From positions 1 through 5,560 of the forward strand of contig BBFD01000268.1 in assembly GCA_001313065.1 (NCBI GenBank): 5,560 nt of DNA, in the 5' to 3' direction. The position numbers and the translations under genes are program-made. Positions 1 through 5,560 of the stretch are shown in pieces. This stretch comes from Silvimonas sp. JCM 19000. Lineage in GTDB: Bacteria > Pseudomonadota > Gammaproteobacteria > Burkholderiales > Chitinibacteraceae. The notes under the pieces are model-generated. The model did not search any database and was not told the DNA's origin. It saw nothing but the letters and a program-made list of their open reading frames with translations. Every line of letters starts with the position of its first letter. The first letter of the stretch is position 1.

Positions 1-192
1 CCGGAATTCATGGTGCTGACGACTGGCGCGGGTTCGCTGATTTTCAGCCACGTCAATGACGGCGGATTCTGGTTGGTCAAAGAGTATTTCAATATGACGG
101 TACCGCAGACTTTCAAGACCTGGTCGGTGCTGGAAACGATTATTTCGGTGGTGGCACTGGGCTTGACCCTGGCGCTGGCCACGGTGGTTTGA
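1..192 (+). CDS. gntP: GntP-family gluconate:H+ symporter, C-terminal end (5' end outside window)
   Basis: The frame is open from base 1 to a TGA at 190-192 and gives the last 63 residues of a permease that is normally about 450 residues long. Recognised segments are TGAGS followed by SHVNDGGFWLVKEYF, a conserved block near the end of gluconate permeases (GntP/GntT/GntU family), then TWSVLETIISVVALGLTLAL, which forms the final hydrophobic membrane helix. The protein sits in the inner membrane and imports gluconate with protons. The gluconokinase start lies 43 bases downstream on the same strand, so the two genes probably form an operon, the usual gntPK pairing. The ATG at 10-12 is an internal methionine, not a start, because the permease frame continues upstream of it. 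The promoter lies outside the window. The exact substrate (gluconate rather than a related sugar acid) is inferred from family and neighbour. Confidence 0.9.
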   Translation, partial: PEFMVLTTGAGSLIFSHVNDGGFWLVKEYFNMTVPQTFKTWSVLETIISVVALGLTLALATVV

Positions 193-198
193 TGCAGT

Positions 199-217
199 CC
201 CGCAGCCGGGCTGCGGG
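199..217 (+). other. Short hairpin in the gntP-gntK intergenic gap
   Basis: CCCGCAG (199-205) and CTGCGGG (211-217) form a perfect 7-bp stem around a 5-base loop. It lies between the permease stop and the gluconokinase Shine-Dalgarno. There is no T run after it, so it does not look like a terminator. It could protect the upstream mRNA end or tune relative expression of the two genes; that role is inference. Confidence 0.5.
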
Positions 218-224
218 CCGATGT

Positions 225-228
225 GGAG
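225..228 (+). promoter_or_regulatory. Ribosome binding site of gntK (decides the start)
   Basis: GGAG lies 7 bases before the ATG at 236. An in-frame ATG at 221 lies upstream of this motif and would have no ribosome site, so 236 is the preferred start. The kinase fold also begins immediately with the ILILMGVSGSGKT strand and loop. Confidence 0.75.
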
Positions 229-235
229 TAACAAC

Positions 236-730
236 ATGATCTTGATTCTGATGGGTGTGTCTGGCAGCGGTAAAACCACGGTGGGCGAGCTGCTGGCCAA
301 AAAGCTGGCGTGTGGGTTCTCGGATGCCGATGTGTTTCACAGTCCCGGCAATATCGCCAAGATGCATGCGGGCATACCGCTCAACGACGATGATCGCTGG
401 CCGTGGCTGGCTGCCATCCGTGCCGCTATCGTCGACTATCGCAACAAGGGCGAAACGCATGTGTTTACCTGTTCCGCCCTCAAGGAAATCTATCGCGAGA
501 AGCTGGTCAGCCCGGGCGAAAGCGATGTCGTCTTTGTGCATCTGACCGGCACGGGCGAATTGCTGGCCCAGCGCCTGGCGCAACGCAAAGGCCATTTCTT
601 TGATCCGCATTTGTTGCAAAGCCAGATCGATCTGCTGGAACCGCCGGCCAATGCCATCGTGGTGGACATTACGCCGTCGCCGGAAGAGATTGCCGATGAG
701 GTTTTGCGCCAGCTCAAGACGCGTCAGTAA
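236..730 (+). CDS. gntK: Gluconokinase
   Basis: This enzyme phosphorylates gluconate with ATP to 6-phosphogluconate in the cytoplasm, feeding the Entner-Doudoroff and pentose phosphate pathways. The 164-residue product is close to the family's usual 165-185. Visible motifs are the Walker A P-loop GVSGSGKT (residues 7-14), the substrate-region block from DADVFHSPGNIAKM (30-43) into LNDDDRWPWL (49-58), CSALK (79-83) and RKGHFF (107-112), all typical of GntK/IdnK. The C-terminal half ends with IVVDITPSPEE, the usual last strand before the final helix. The start at 236 is chosen over the in-frame ATG at 221 because of the GGAG site. The gene follows the permease gene on the same strand, so import and phosphorylation are probably co-transcribed, and it is followed by a strong terminator. 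The frame is intact. GntK cannot be told from the paralogue IdnK by sequence alone; the GntP neighbour fits either. Confidence 0.96.
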   Translation: MILILMGVSGSGKTTVGELLAKKLACGFSDADVFHSPGNIAKMHAGIPLNDDDRWPWLAAIRAAIVDYRNKGETHVFTCSALKEIYREKLVSPGESDVVFVHLTGTGELLAQRLAQRKGHFFDPHLLQSQIDLLEPPANAIVVDITPSPEEIADEVLRQLKTRQ

Positions 731-750
731 GCGCCGCCAGACGTAACTGC

Positions 751-788
751 AAAAAACGGCCGCTCCATCATGGGGCGGCCGTTTTTTT
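751..788 (+). terminator. Rho-independent terminator after gntK
   Basis: CGGCCGCTCC (757-766) pairs with GGGGCGGCCG (772-781) as a 10-bp stem with one G-U pair and a 5-base loop (ATCAT), followed directly by seven T (782-788). Six A (751-756) precede the stem, so the structure is nearly symmetric and could also stop transcription from the other strand. It closes the gntP-gntK unit 20 bases after the gntK stop. Confidence 0.93.
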
Positions 789-890
789 GTTGAGCACGGT
801 TTAGCTGACAACGCTGGCTCTTTCTTACAACACTTTTGGTGCAAAAGCCGCCGCCTCTCGTGTCACCGTTCAGAAACATTCCACGGCGTG

Positions 891-918
891 TTGTGATCTG
901 CATCACTGCGGGCATAAT
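891..918 (+). promoter_or_regulatory. Candidate sigma-70 promoter for the DegV-family gene
   Basis: TTGTGA (891-896) resembles a -35 box (4 of 6) and CATAAT (913-918) a -10 box (5 of 6), with a 16-base spacer. Initiation near 925 would leave a leader of about 90 bases before the ATG at 1015. The -10 box sits in the loop of a small dyad, GCGGG (908-912) / CCCGC (919-923). It is found by eye only; no competing box pair of similar quality was noticed in this gap. Confidence 0.45.
892..907. promoter_or_regulatory. CRP/Vfr-like operator palindrome
   Basis: TGTGATCTGCATCACT matches the CRP consensus TGTGA-N6-TCACA at 9 of 10 specified positions, and GTGAT/ATCAC form a perfect inner dyad. It overlaps the candidate -35 box, so binding there would more probably repress than activate the gene downstream, if the promoter call is right. 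CRP-family recognition is inferred from the consensus; the host regulator is unknown. Confidence 0.45.
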
Positions 919-1001
919 CCCGCGCAATGCCAACGTCATAGATTGGTAACAAAAAAACAACACGACCTTCCCGGTCCACGGTGTACACAACTTATTGATT
1001 C

Positions 1002-1007
1002 AAGGGG
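1002..1007 (+). promoter_or_regulatory. Ribosome binding site of the DegV-family gene
   Basis: AAGGGG lies 7 bases before the ATG at 1015. The same frame is open back to 943, but the protein family begins with MRFGIVTDS, which fits the ATG at 1015. Confidence 0.65.
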
Positions 1008-1014
1008 CTCAGGC

Positions 1015-1964
1015 ATGCGTTTCGGCATCGTTACCGATTCCTGCTGCGATCTGCCGCGCGCGTTTCTGGACGAGCACGGCATCGTTATTCTTCCGATCAC
1101 CATTACCGGCGCCGACGGCAAACCGTTTGTAGACGGGCGCGACTCCGCCGCCACGCTCAAGTTTTATAAAGAACGGCTGGCCAAAGGCGACACCACATTT
1201 GAATCGGCACCGCTCAGCGCCGACGACATCAAAAAAAGCTGTTTCTCGAACGGCTGGTGGTTGAGTACGACTATGTGTTCTGCCTGACCGTGATGGCCAG
1301 CCGCAGCCAGATCAACGCCAACGCCAGCCAGGCCGCATTGCAGATGCTGGGCGCCTACAAGCCAATACGCGAAGCCGCGGGCGTGGCCGGGCCGTTTTCC
1401 TTGCGCGTGTTTGATAGCTACAACTTGTTTACCGGTCAGGGTTTGATCGTGGCCGAAGTGGCACGGCTGGCGCGTGAGGACAAATCGTCGCTGGAAATCA
1501 TCCGCCAGATCGAACGCCTGCAAGCCACCACGCAAGCCTTCCTGATCCCGGAGAATTTGGGCCAGTTGCGCCAGCAAGCGCGGCGCAAAGGCGACAAGAG
1601 CGTGGGCCTGATGTCGTACATGATGGGCTCGGCGCTGGACATCAAACCCATCGTGCGCGGGTTTCAGGGCGACACCACGCCAGTGGGGCGCATCCGGGGC
1701 TTTGAAGCGGGCTGCAAAAAAGCTGTTCGACACCGCAGTCGAGCATATTGAGAGTGGTCTGGATGCGCCGTTTGTTTGCGTTAGCTACGGCGGCGACCCG
1801 GCCCGGCTGGACAAGATGCCAGGCTATGCCCGCCTGAAGCAGACGGCCGAGGCCAAGGGGGTGACGGTGCTGGCCAGCGAGATGAGCCTGACTGCGGGCG
1901 TGAATATCGGCGGCGGCGGCTGTCGGTGGCCTTCGCCTCACCGCGCGAAGCGGTGTTTGAGTAA
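1015..1964 (+). CDS. DegV-family (EDD-fold, fatty-acid-binding) protein; three frame breaks, probably sequencing errors
   Basis: DegV/FakB proteins bind a fatty acid in the cytoplasm and, in Firmicutes, present it to a fatty acid kinase; the role in proteobacteria is less clear. Segment 1 (1015 to about 1231) begins MRFGIVTDSCCDLP, the family's N-terminal motif, and reaches SAPLSADDIKK. Segment 2 (about 1233-1716, other frame) carries LFLERLVVEYDYVFCLTV, FDSYNLFTGQGLI and the ENLGQLRQQARRKG region. Segment 3 (about 1711-1916, first frame) carries VSYGGDPARLDK and EMSLTAGVNIGGGG. Segment 4 (1920-1964) gives LSVAFASPREAVFE and TAA. The breaks are at A7 (1231-1237), A6 (1716-1721) and GGCGGCGGCGGC (1909-1920). 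Joined, the protein is about 315 residues, somewhat longer than the usual 280-290, with no internal stop. The preserved frames argue for read errors over decay. No fatty acid kinase gene is visible nearby. The gene appears monocistronic. Confidence 0.85.
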
Positions 1965-1967
1965 TTC

Positions 1968-1987
1968 TGTGGATAAGCTGTGCACAA
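1968..1987. other. DnaA-box-like pair just after the DegV gene
   Basis: TGTGGATAA (1968-1976) is identical to the reverse of the DnaA-box consensus TTATCCACA. Eleven bases on, TGTGCACAA (1979-1987) matches it at 7 of 9. Two boxes do not make an origin: there is no AT-rich unwinding region and no dnaA, dnaN or parA gene in the window. It may be a chance match or a DnaA titration site. Confidence 0.3.
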
Positions 1988-1995
1988 CAGGCACA

Positions 1996-2082
1996 GGGTG
2001 GGTCTAGACCCACCCCTCAAAGCCATATGCCACGCGCACCGAGCCTGGCTTACCACTTTGGATGGTGGGTCTGGACCCACCC
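1996..2082. repeat. 87-bp REP/BIME-like element: two inverted short palindromes
   Basis: The left unit GGGTGGGTCTAGACCCACCC (1996-2015) is a perfect 20-bp palindrome. The right unit (2064-2081) has GGTGGGTC / GACCCACC arms around TG. The two units plus flanks are inverted copies: 1996-2005 matches the complement of 2073-2082 at 9 of 10, and 2006-2032 matches the complement of 2046-2072 at 20 of 27, leaving a centre of about 13 bases. The RNA could form either two small hairpins or one long one. It lies between two convergent genes, where it could end transcription from both sides, although neither hairpin is followed by a T run. The layout resembles REP/BIME units mobilised by RAYT (Y1) transposases; none is present here, so that link is inference. 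Confidence 0.7.
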
Positions 2083-2104
2083 TATGCGTACCAATAGCTC
2101 GCGC

Positions 2105-3829
2105 TCAGAACAAGCGTTCCGCATACAGCGCGGTGGGGAACATGGCGTCCCAACCGTGTTCGCCGTAGGGCAGGCCCTTCATCTGGTTGCACACATTGGC
2201 CAGCGTGGCAAAGAAATTGCCCTGTTCCGGCGTCACCTGCGCCAATTGGCCGGGCATACACAACAGCGGTTTGCCGCGCAGGTTATCGGCCAGTTGCGGT
2301 TGCAACTGCTTATGCGCTTTGCCGACGTATTTGATCATCACCGGAATCTGCCCGCGCACCGCCAGTTGCTCCGGCGTCAGGCGGGGGTTAAAGCGGTAAT
2401 CCTCATTGCGCTCGCCGCTGGTTGTAAACAAATCATCGCCAAACACGCCATCCTTGTGGAACACCGCAGTAATGCCCGGCTTGTGATCGCCAAACACCAT
2501 GATCAACAGCGGGCGTTTGCGCTTGGCGGCCGACTTTTGTAACTGGTCAACAAACACGCTCATATCGTTGATGGCCAGATCCAGCCGCTTCAGATAATCG
2601 CCATCGCCATTGTCATCGTGCGAGGCATCGTATTTGCCGTGCGTCATCACGGTGGCCATAAACATCATGTTCTTTTGCGTGCGCGGGCTGCCGTCGTAAA
2701 GCGCCATTGCCTTTTGATACAGCAACTTGTCGTCGGGCCAGCCTTCTTCTTCCCAGTCCATTTCATCGACAAAATGCGTCTCGTCAAAGCCGAACTTGGG
2801 ATAGACGATATTGCGTTTCCAGAAGGTCGAGTAGTAATCGTGCAAGCCGTAGGTGTGGTAACCGGCGTGGTCAAAATGGCTGACGATGGTGTGGGCGTGT
2901 TCGGCGTACTGGTTGGCAAAGTTTTGATAATCGATGCCGGGAAAGACCTTGCTCGACAGCCCGGTCAGCACTTCAAATTCAGCCTCGGCGGTGCCGCCGC
3001 CGTAAACCGGGCTGACCATATCGGTCATGCTGAAACCCTTGTCCAGCAAACGCAGCATAGGCGTCTTGAAGCGGGCATCGGCGGTGGTAAAGCAGGATTC
3101 GCACAGGATGACAAAGACGTCGGGTTCGGTGGCGTCAAACTGGCGCAATTCGCCAGCCGCATAGAAATTGTGCGGGCCATGCGCGGGCGGCGGCACGGTT
3201 TCGGCATTCAGGTACAGATGGCCGATGATGCCGTTGGCACGGGCATTCTCGCGAAAGTTGTAGGAGTGATATTGCGTCTTGAGGCCGTACAGCAGTTGCG
3301 GCGTCAGATAGTCATCCAGCGCTGCGGGTTATCCATACGGATAAAGAACATGATCGGCAAAATAAGCGCCGGCACCAGGCGCCACGACACAAGGCGCGGA
3401 TGGCGATACAGGCCATACCCCAGCGCCAGCAGCGTGAGTGCCACGTAGCCGATCAGATGCCAGTCGGCATAGCCGGTCAGGGCCGCGCCTTGCGACACCT
3501 CGAACAGATCGCGCGTCAGCAGCGGCTCGCCGGTGGCGTCTTCCTTGATCCAGCTGCCATTAGCCAGCGCACCTTCCAGCCCGATGCAGGCGGCGACGGC
3601 AGACCAACGCTCCAGAAACGCATACAGCACAAAAAAACAGCAGCAACTGAAACAGGATGCGGGCGCCATCCCATTCGGTATCAACCAGAAAACGCAGTGC
3701 CACCACCGCCACAAACGGCGCGGCGGGTGAAAATCGTGGCCAGGCGCGTTCGAGCCAGGGCGGCACAATACGGGGCCGGACACGTTGCCAGCGCGGCGCC
3801 AGCAGTGCGGTGGGACTAAGAATACGCAT
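2105..3829 (-). CDS. LtaS/MdoB-type phosphoglycerol transferase (sulfatase superfamily, membrane-anchored); two frame breaks
   Basis: The protein has an N-terminal membrane region, including ARILFQLLLFFVLYAFLERW and WHLIGYVALTLLALGYGLY, about four or five helices in all, then a periplasmic alkaline-phosphatase/sulfatase-fold domain. LtaS-type catalytic signatures appear in order: LCES (metal-binding Glu, about residue 244 of the joined protein), GGGTAEAEFEVLTGL (nucleophile Thr, about 280), MTHGKYD (His, about 387) and FGDHKPG (Asp-His, about 438-439). Such enzymes transfer phosphoglycerol to a glycan or lipid acceptor. A Gram-negative host probably lacks lipoteichoic acid, so an OpgB-like or other envelope acceptor is more plausible; the acceptor is unknown. 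The frame breaks at A7 (3631-3637 on the + strand, one base extra) and at CC (3316-3317, one base missing). Joining gives about 574 residues. From 3316 down to 2105 the frame is unbroken. The start is uncertain: the ATG at 3829 lacks a ribosome site. Confidence 0.85.
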
Positions 3830-4224
3830 ATCGAACGGTTCGGGCCCGGGCTGCGCAAGGCGCAGCGTAAATCAAAAGGCAGGCACCATAGGCGCTCCAC
3901 CATTTTGCGAAAAGGTGAATTTTTTACAGTTTTATGAACTGACCCAGACCAGACCCGCCGAGCGGCCTGCAGGTTCCCGGCTTGCGGGCAGATTTACGCT
4001 TCCTTATCATTCGCTCAGCTTACCCAGCCGCAAATGCACCCGCCTGGCCGGTGGCTGCGCCACATTGGCGCACCACCCCGTGTAGCGCCGACCCTGGCCA
4101 ACACGCCGCCGCCCCCTCGTTTGCCAGCCTGTTTTTTTTAATTCCATGCCCGGTCGGCGTGGCAGATGGCGCTGCGGTAGCGTCGTATGTCATGCATGAA
4201 CCGTGCCTGACAACGAGATCATCC
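3830..4224. other. Divergent intergenic region between the phosphoglycerol transferase and the MFS transporter
   Basis: No convincing gene is seen in these 395 bases; the open frames crossing it lack family resemblance and ribosome sites. The 3901-3940 part is AT-rich, in contrast to its surroundings, and is the best place for a promoter of the leftward gene, though I cannot assign clean -35/-10 boxes. It contains the dyad CAGTT (3927-3931) / AACTG (3937-3941), which could be an operator. A T8 tract lies at 4132-4139. CCAGACCCGCC (3949-3959) is one mismatch from a half-unit of the palindromic repeat near 2064-2081. Confidence 0.55.
4215..4218 (+). promoter_or_regulatory. Weak ribosome binding site of the MFS transporter
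   Basis: GAGA lies 6 bases before the ATG at 4225. It is a weak Shine-Dalgarno, but this start gives a short polar N-terminus followed at once by the first membrane helix, as expected for the family. Confidence 0.4.
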
Positions 4225-5560
4225 ATGACGACTTCTGCCCAGACGCCCGCCAATTCGACGGCGCGCGTGGCGGTCGCCAGCTTTATCGCACCGCCATCGA
4301 GTTTTTTTTGACTTCTATATCTTTGCCACCGCCGCGGCGCTCATCATCGGCCCGACTTTTTTCCCCAAAGAATCCGGCACCGCGCAGGCGCTGAATGCCT
4401 TTGTCACCTTCGGCATCGCTTTCTGGCACGCCCGCTCGGCTCCGCCTTGTTTGGTCACTTTGGTGACCGCATCGGCCGCAAATCCACGCTGGTGGCCTCG
4501 CTCACGGTGATGGGTGTATCCACCACCCTGATCGGCTTCTTGCCCGGCCACGATACCATCGGCGATCTGGCGCCCTTGCTGCTTTGCGTGTTGCGCTTTG
4601 GTCAGGGCATAGGCCTGGGCGGCGAATGGGGCGGTGCCGCCTTGCTCGCCACCGAGAATGCCCCGGCGGGCAAACGCGCCTGGTTTGGCATGTTTCCCCA
4701 ACTCGGCCCCTCGGTCGGTTTCTTGCTGGCGAATGGGCTGTTCCTTGGCCTGGCGGTGGCGCTCAGCGACGATCAGTTCAAAGGCTGGGGCTGGCGCGTG
4801 CCGTTTGTGTTTAGCGCCGTGCTGGTGCACTGGCTTGTACGTGCGGCTCAAGCTGCACGAGACCCCGGTCTTTGCGCAGGCCATGCAACGCCAGCAACGG
4901 GTCAAAGTGCCGCTGGCCGTTTTGTTCAGCCGCCACTGGCTGCCGGTGTTGCAAGGCGCATGCTCGATGGTGGTGTGCTACGCGCTGTTCTACATCTCCA
5001 CCGTGTTCGCGCTGTCATATGGCACCAAGACGCTGCATTTCAGCCGCCCGCAATTCCTCGGCATGTTGTGCTTTGCCGTGCTGTTTATGGCGCTGGCCAC
5101 GCCACTGTCGGCCTGGGCTAGCGACCGCTTTGGCCGCAAGCCGGTGTTGTTGCTGGGCACCGCCCTGGCGATGGCTCCGGCTTTGCCATGCAACCGCTGC
5201 TGGGCGCCGGCAGCTTCGGCCCCGTCACGCTGTTTCTGGTGATCGAACTGTTCCTGATGGGTTTTACCTTCGGGCCGATGGCGCTTTGCTGCCGGAGATC
5301 TTTCCCACCCAGGTGCGCTACAGCGGCGCGGGCATCGCCTATAACCTGGGCGGCATTCTGGCGCCTCGATTGCGCCTACATTGCCAGGTACTGGTCGAAC
5401 GCGGCGGCCTGAGCTGGTGGGTGGTTATGTGTCGGTGGCGGCCTTGCTCAGTTTTCTGGCCGTGCTGAGCATGCGCGAAACCCGCGAGGCAGATCTGGCG
5501 CACGTTAGCGCCGTAGCTGCCGGTCAGCTCGGCGCGGAGGCCGTGGCTGAGCGCGCTGGC
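4225..5560 (+). CDS. MHS-family MFS transporter (metabolite:H+ symporter), partial 3' end, many frame breaks
   Basis: Across the frames the pieces give a 12-helix major facilitator of the shikimate/proline-betaine/YhjE type in the inner membrane. It starts MTTSAQTPANSTARVAVASFI, then a helix with EFFDFYIFATAAALIIG. The loop 2-3 signature GHFGDRIGRKS lies near residue 77, RFGQGIGLGGEWGGAAL (typical MHS helix 4) follows, and the second-half repeat is WASDRFGRKP. FPTQVRYSGAGIAYNLGGIL and LAVLSMRETREADL mark the end. Apparent joins: 4287-4289 (G lost) with T8 at 4302-4309 (two extra), 4423 (C lost), 4827-4834 (two G lost), 5175-5177 (one lost), 5279-5281 (G lost), 5359-5386 (three lost, frame kept) and 5416-5420 (G lost). 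Corrected, about 448 residues lie in the window, near the usual total of 430-450, so only a short tail is missing. The substrate cannot be told. A decayed gene is the alternative, but the intact motifs favour read errors. Confidence 0.82.

Noticed and set aside
140..844. 234-codon open frame on the - strand across the gluconokinase gene
   Set aside because: It is antisense to a clear gntK, reads through the gntK terminator, shows no recognisable domain and no ribosome site, and has the Arg/His/Gln-rich composition of a shadow frame.
833..847. CTTTT/AAAAG dyad around GGTGC
   Set aside because: Only a weak AT-rich 5-bp stem of a kind expected by chance; no supporting context.
724..990. 88-codon - strand open frame in the gap before the DegV gene
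   Set aside because: It spans a strong terminator and a promoter-like region and has no recognisable protein features.
1228..1240. Programmed -1 ribosomal frameshift at A7 in the DegV gene
   Set aside because: The A AAA AAG heptamer is not in the zero frame needed for standard tandem slippage, no clear downstream stimulatory structure was noticed, and similar breaks occur throughout the rest of the window, so error is the simpler explanation.
1164..1733. 189-codon - strand open frame opposite the DegV gene
   Set aside because: It lies antisense to well recognised DegV motifs and has no features of its own.
1968..1987. Replication origin
   Set aside because: Only two DnaA-like boxes, no AT-rich unwinding region and no replication genes nearby.
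2618..3448. 276-codon open frame on the + strand opposite the phosphoglycerol transferase
   Set aside because: It mirrors the catalytic domain codons of the real gene, has no family motif, and is rich in Gly, Val, Arg and Gln, as expected of an antisense shadow in GC-rich DNA.
4020..4253. 77-codon - strand open frame and overlapping + strand frames in the divergent gap
   Set aside because: Low-complexity Ala/Gly-rich translation, no ribosome site, and overlap with the start of the transporter; no support for a small gene.

Overview
The window is a chromosomal-looking stretch from a Gram-negative bacterium of moderately high G+C (roughly 55-60% by eye). The gene content and protein style fit a betaproteobacterium, possibly Neisseriales (Chromobacteriaceae or Chitinibacteraceae). 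That placement is from memory of family resemblance, not from a search, and is tentative. I find no rRNA, tRNA, CRISPR array, integrase or transposase.

Layout: (1) 1-730, a gluconate module on the + strand: the 3' end of a GntP-family gluconate permease, then a complete gluconokinase (gntK), closed by a strong intrinsic terminator at 751-788. (2) 789-1964, an intergenic region with a plausible promoter and a CRP-like palindrome, then a DegV-family (fatty-acid-binding, EDD fold) gene on the + strand. (3) 1965-2104, the gap between convergent genes, holding a consensus DnaA-box-like 9-mer and an 87-bp inverted pair of short palindromes (REP/BIME-like). (4) 2105-3829, on the - strand, a membrane-anchored LtaS/MdoB-type phosphoglycerol transferase (alkaline phosphatase/sulfatase superfamily). 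(5) 3830-4224, a divergent intergenic region. (6) 4225-5560, on the + strand, an MHS-family (metabolite:H+ symporter) MFS transporter that runs off the window.

The most important point for a user is that only gntP and gntK read through cleanly. The DegV gene needs three frame changes, the phosphoglycerol transferase two, and the transporter about seven visible frame changes plus an in-frame cluster of three. Almost all can be explained by one or two bases gained or lost in A/T homopolymers or lost from GG/CC runs. When the frames are joined, the family motifs line up with no internal stops in the DegV gene or the transporter, or in the transferase downstream of its uncertain start. The breaks become denser toward the 3' end. 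I therefore read these as sequencing errors in a low-coverage read, not as real pseudogenes, and I annotate full-length genes with the joins listed.

Functionally, GntP and GntK work together: gluconate is imported and phosphorylated to 6-phosphogluconate. The other three genes are separate transcription units with no evident pathway link. I see no clear novel biological system here. The 87-bp repeat element, the CRP-like site overlapping the DegV promoter and the indel pattern are the items most worth a second look.
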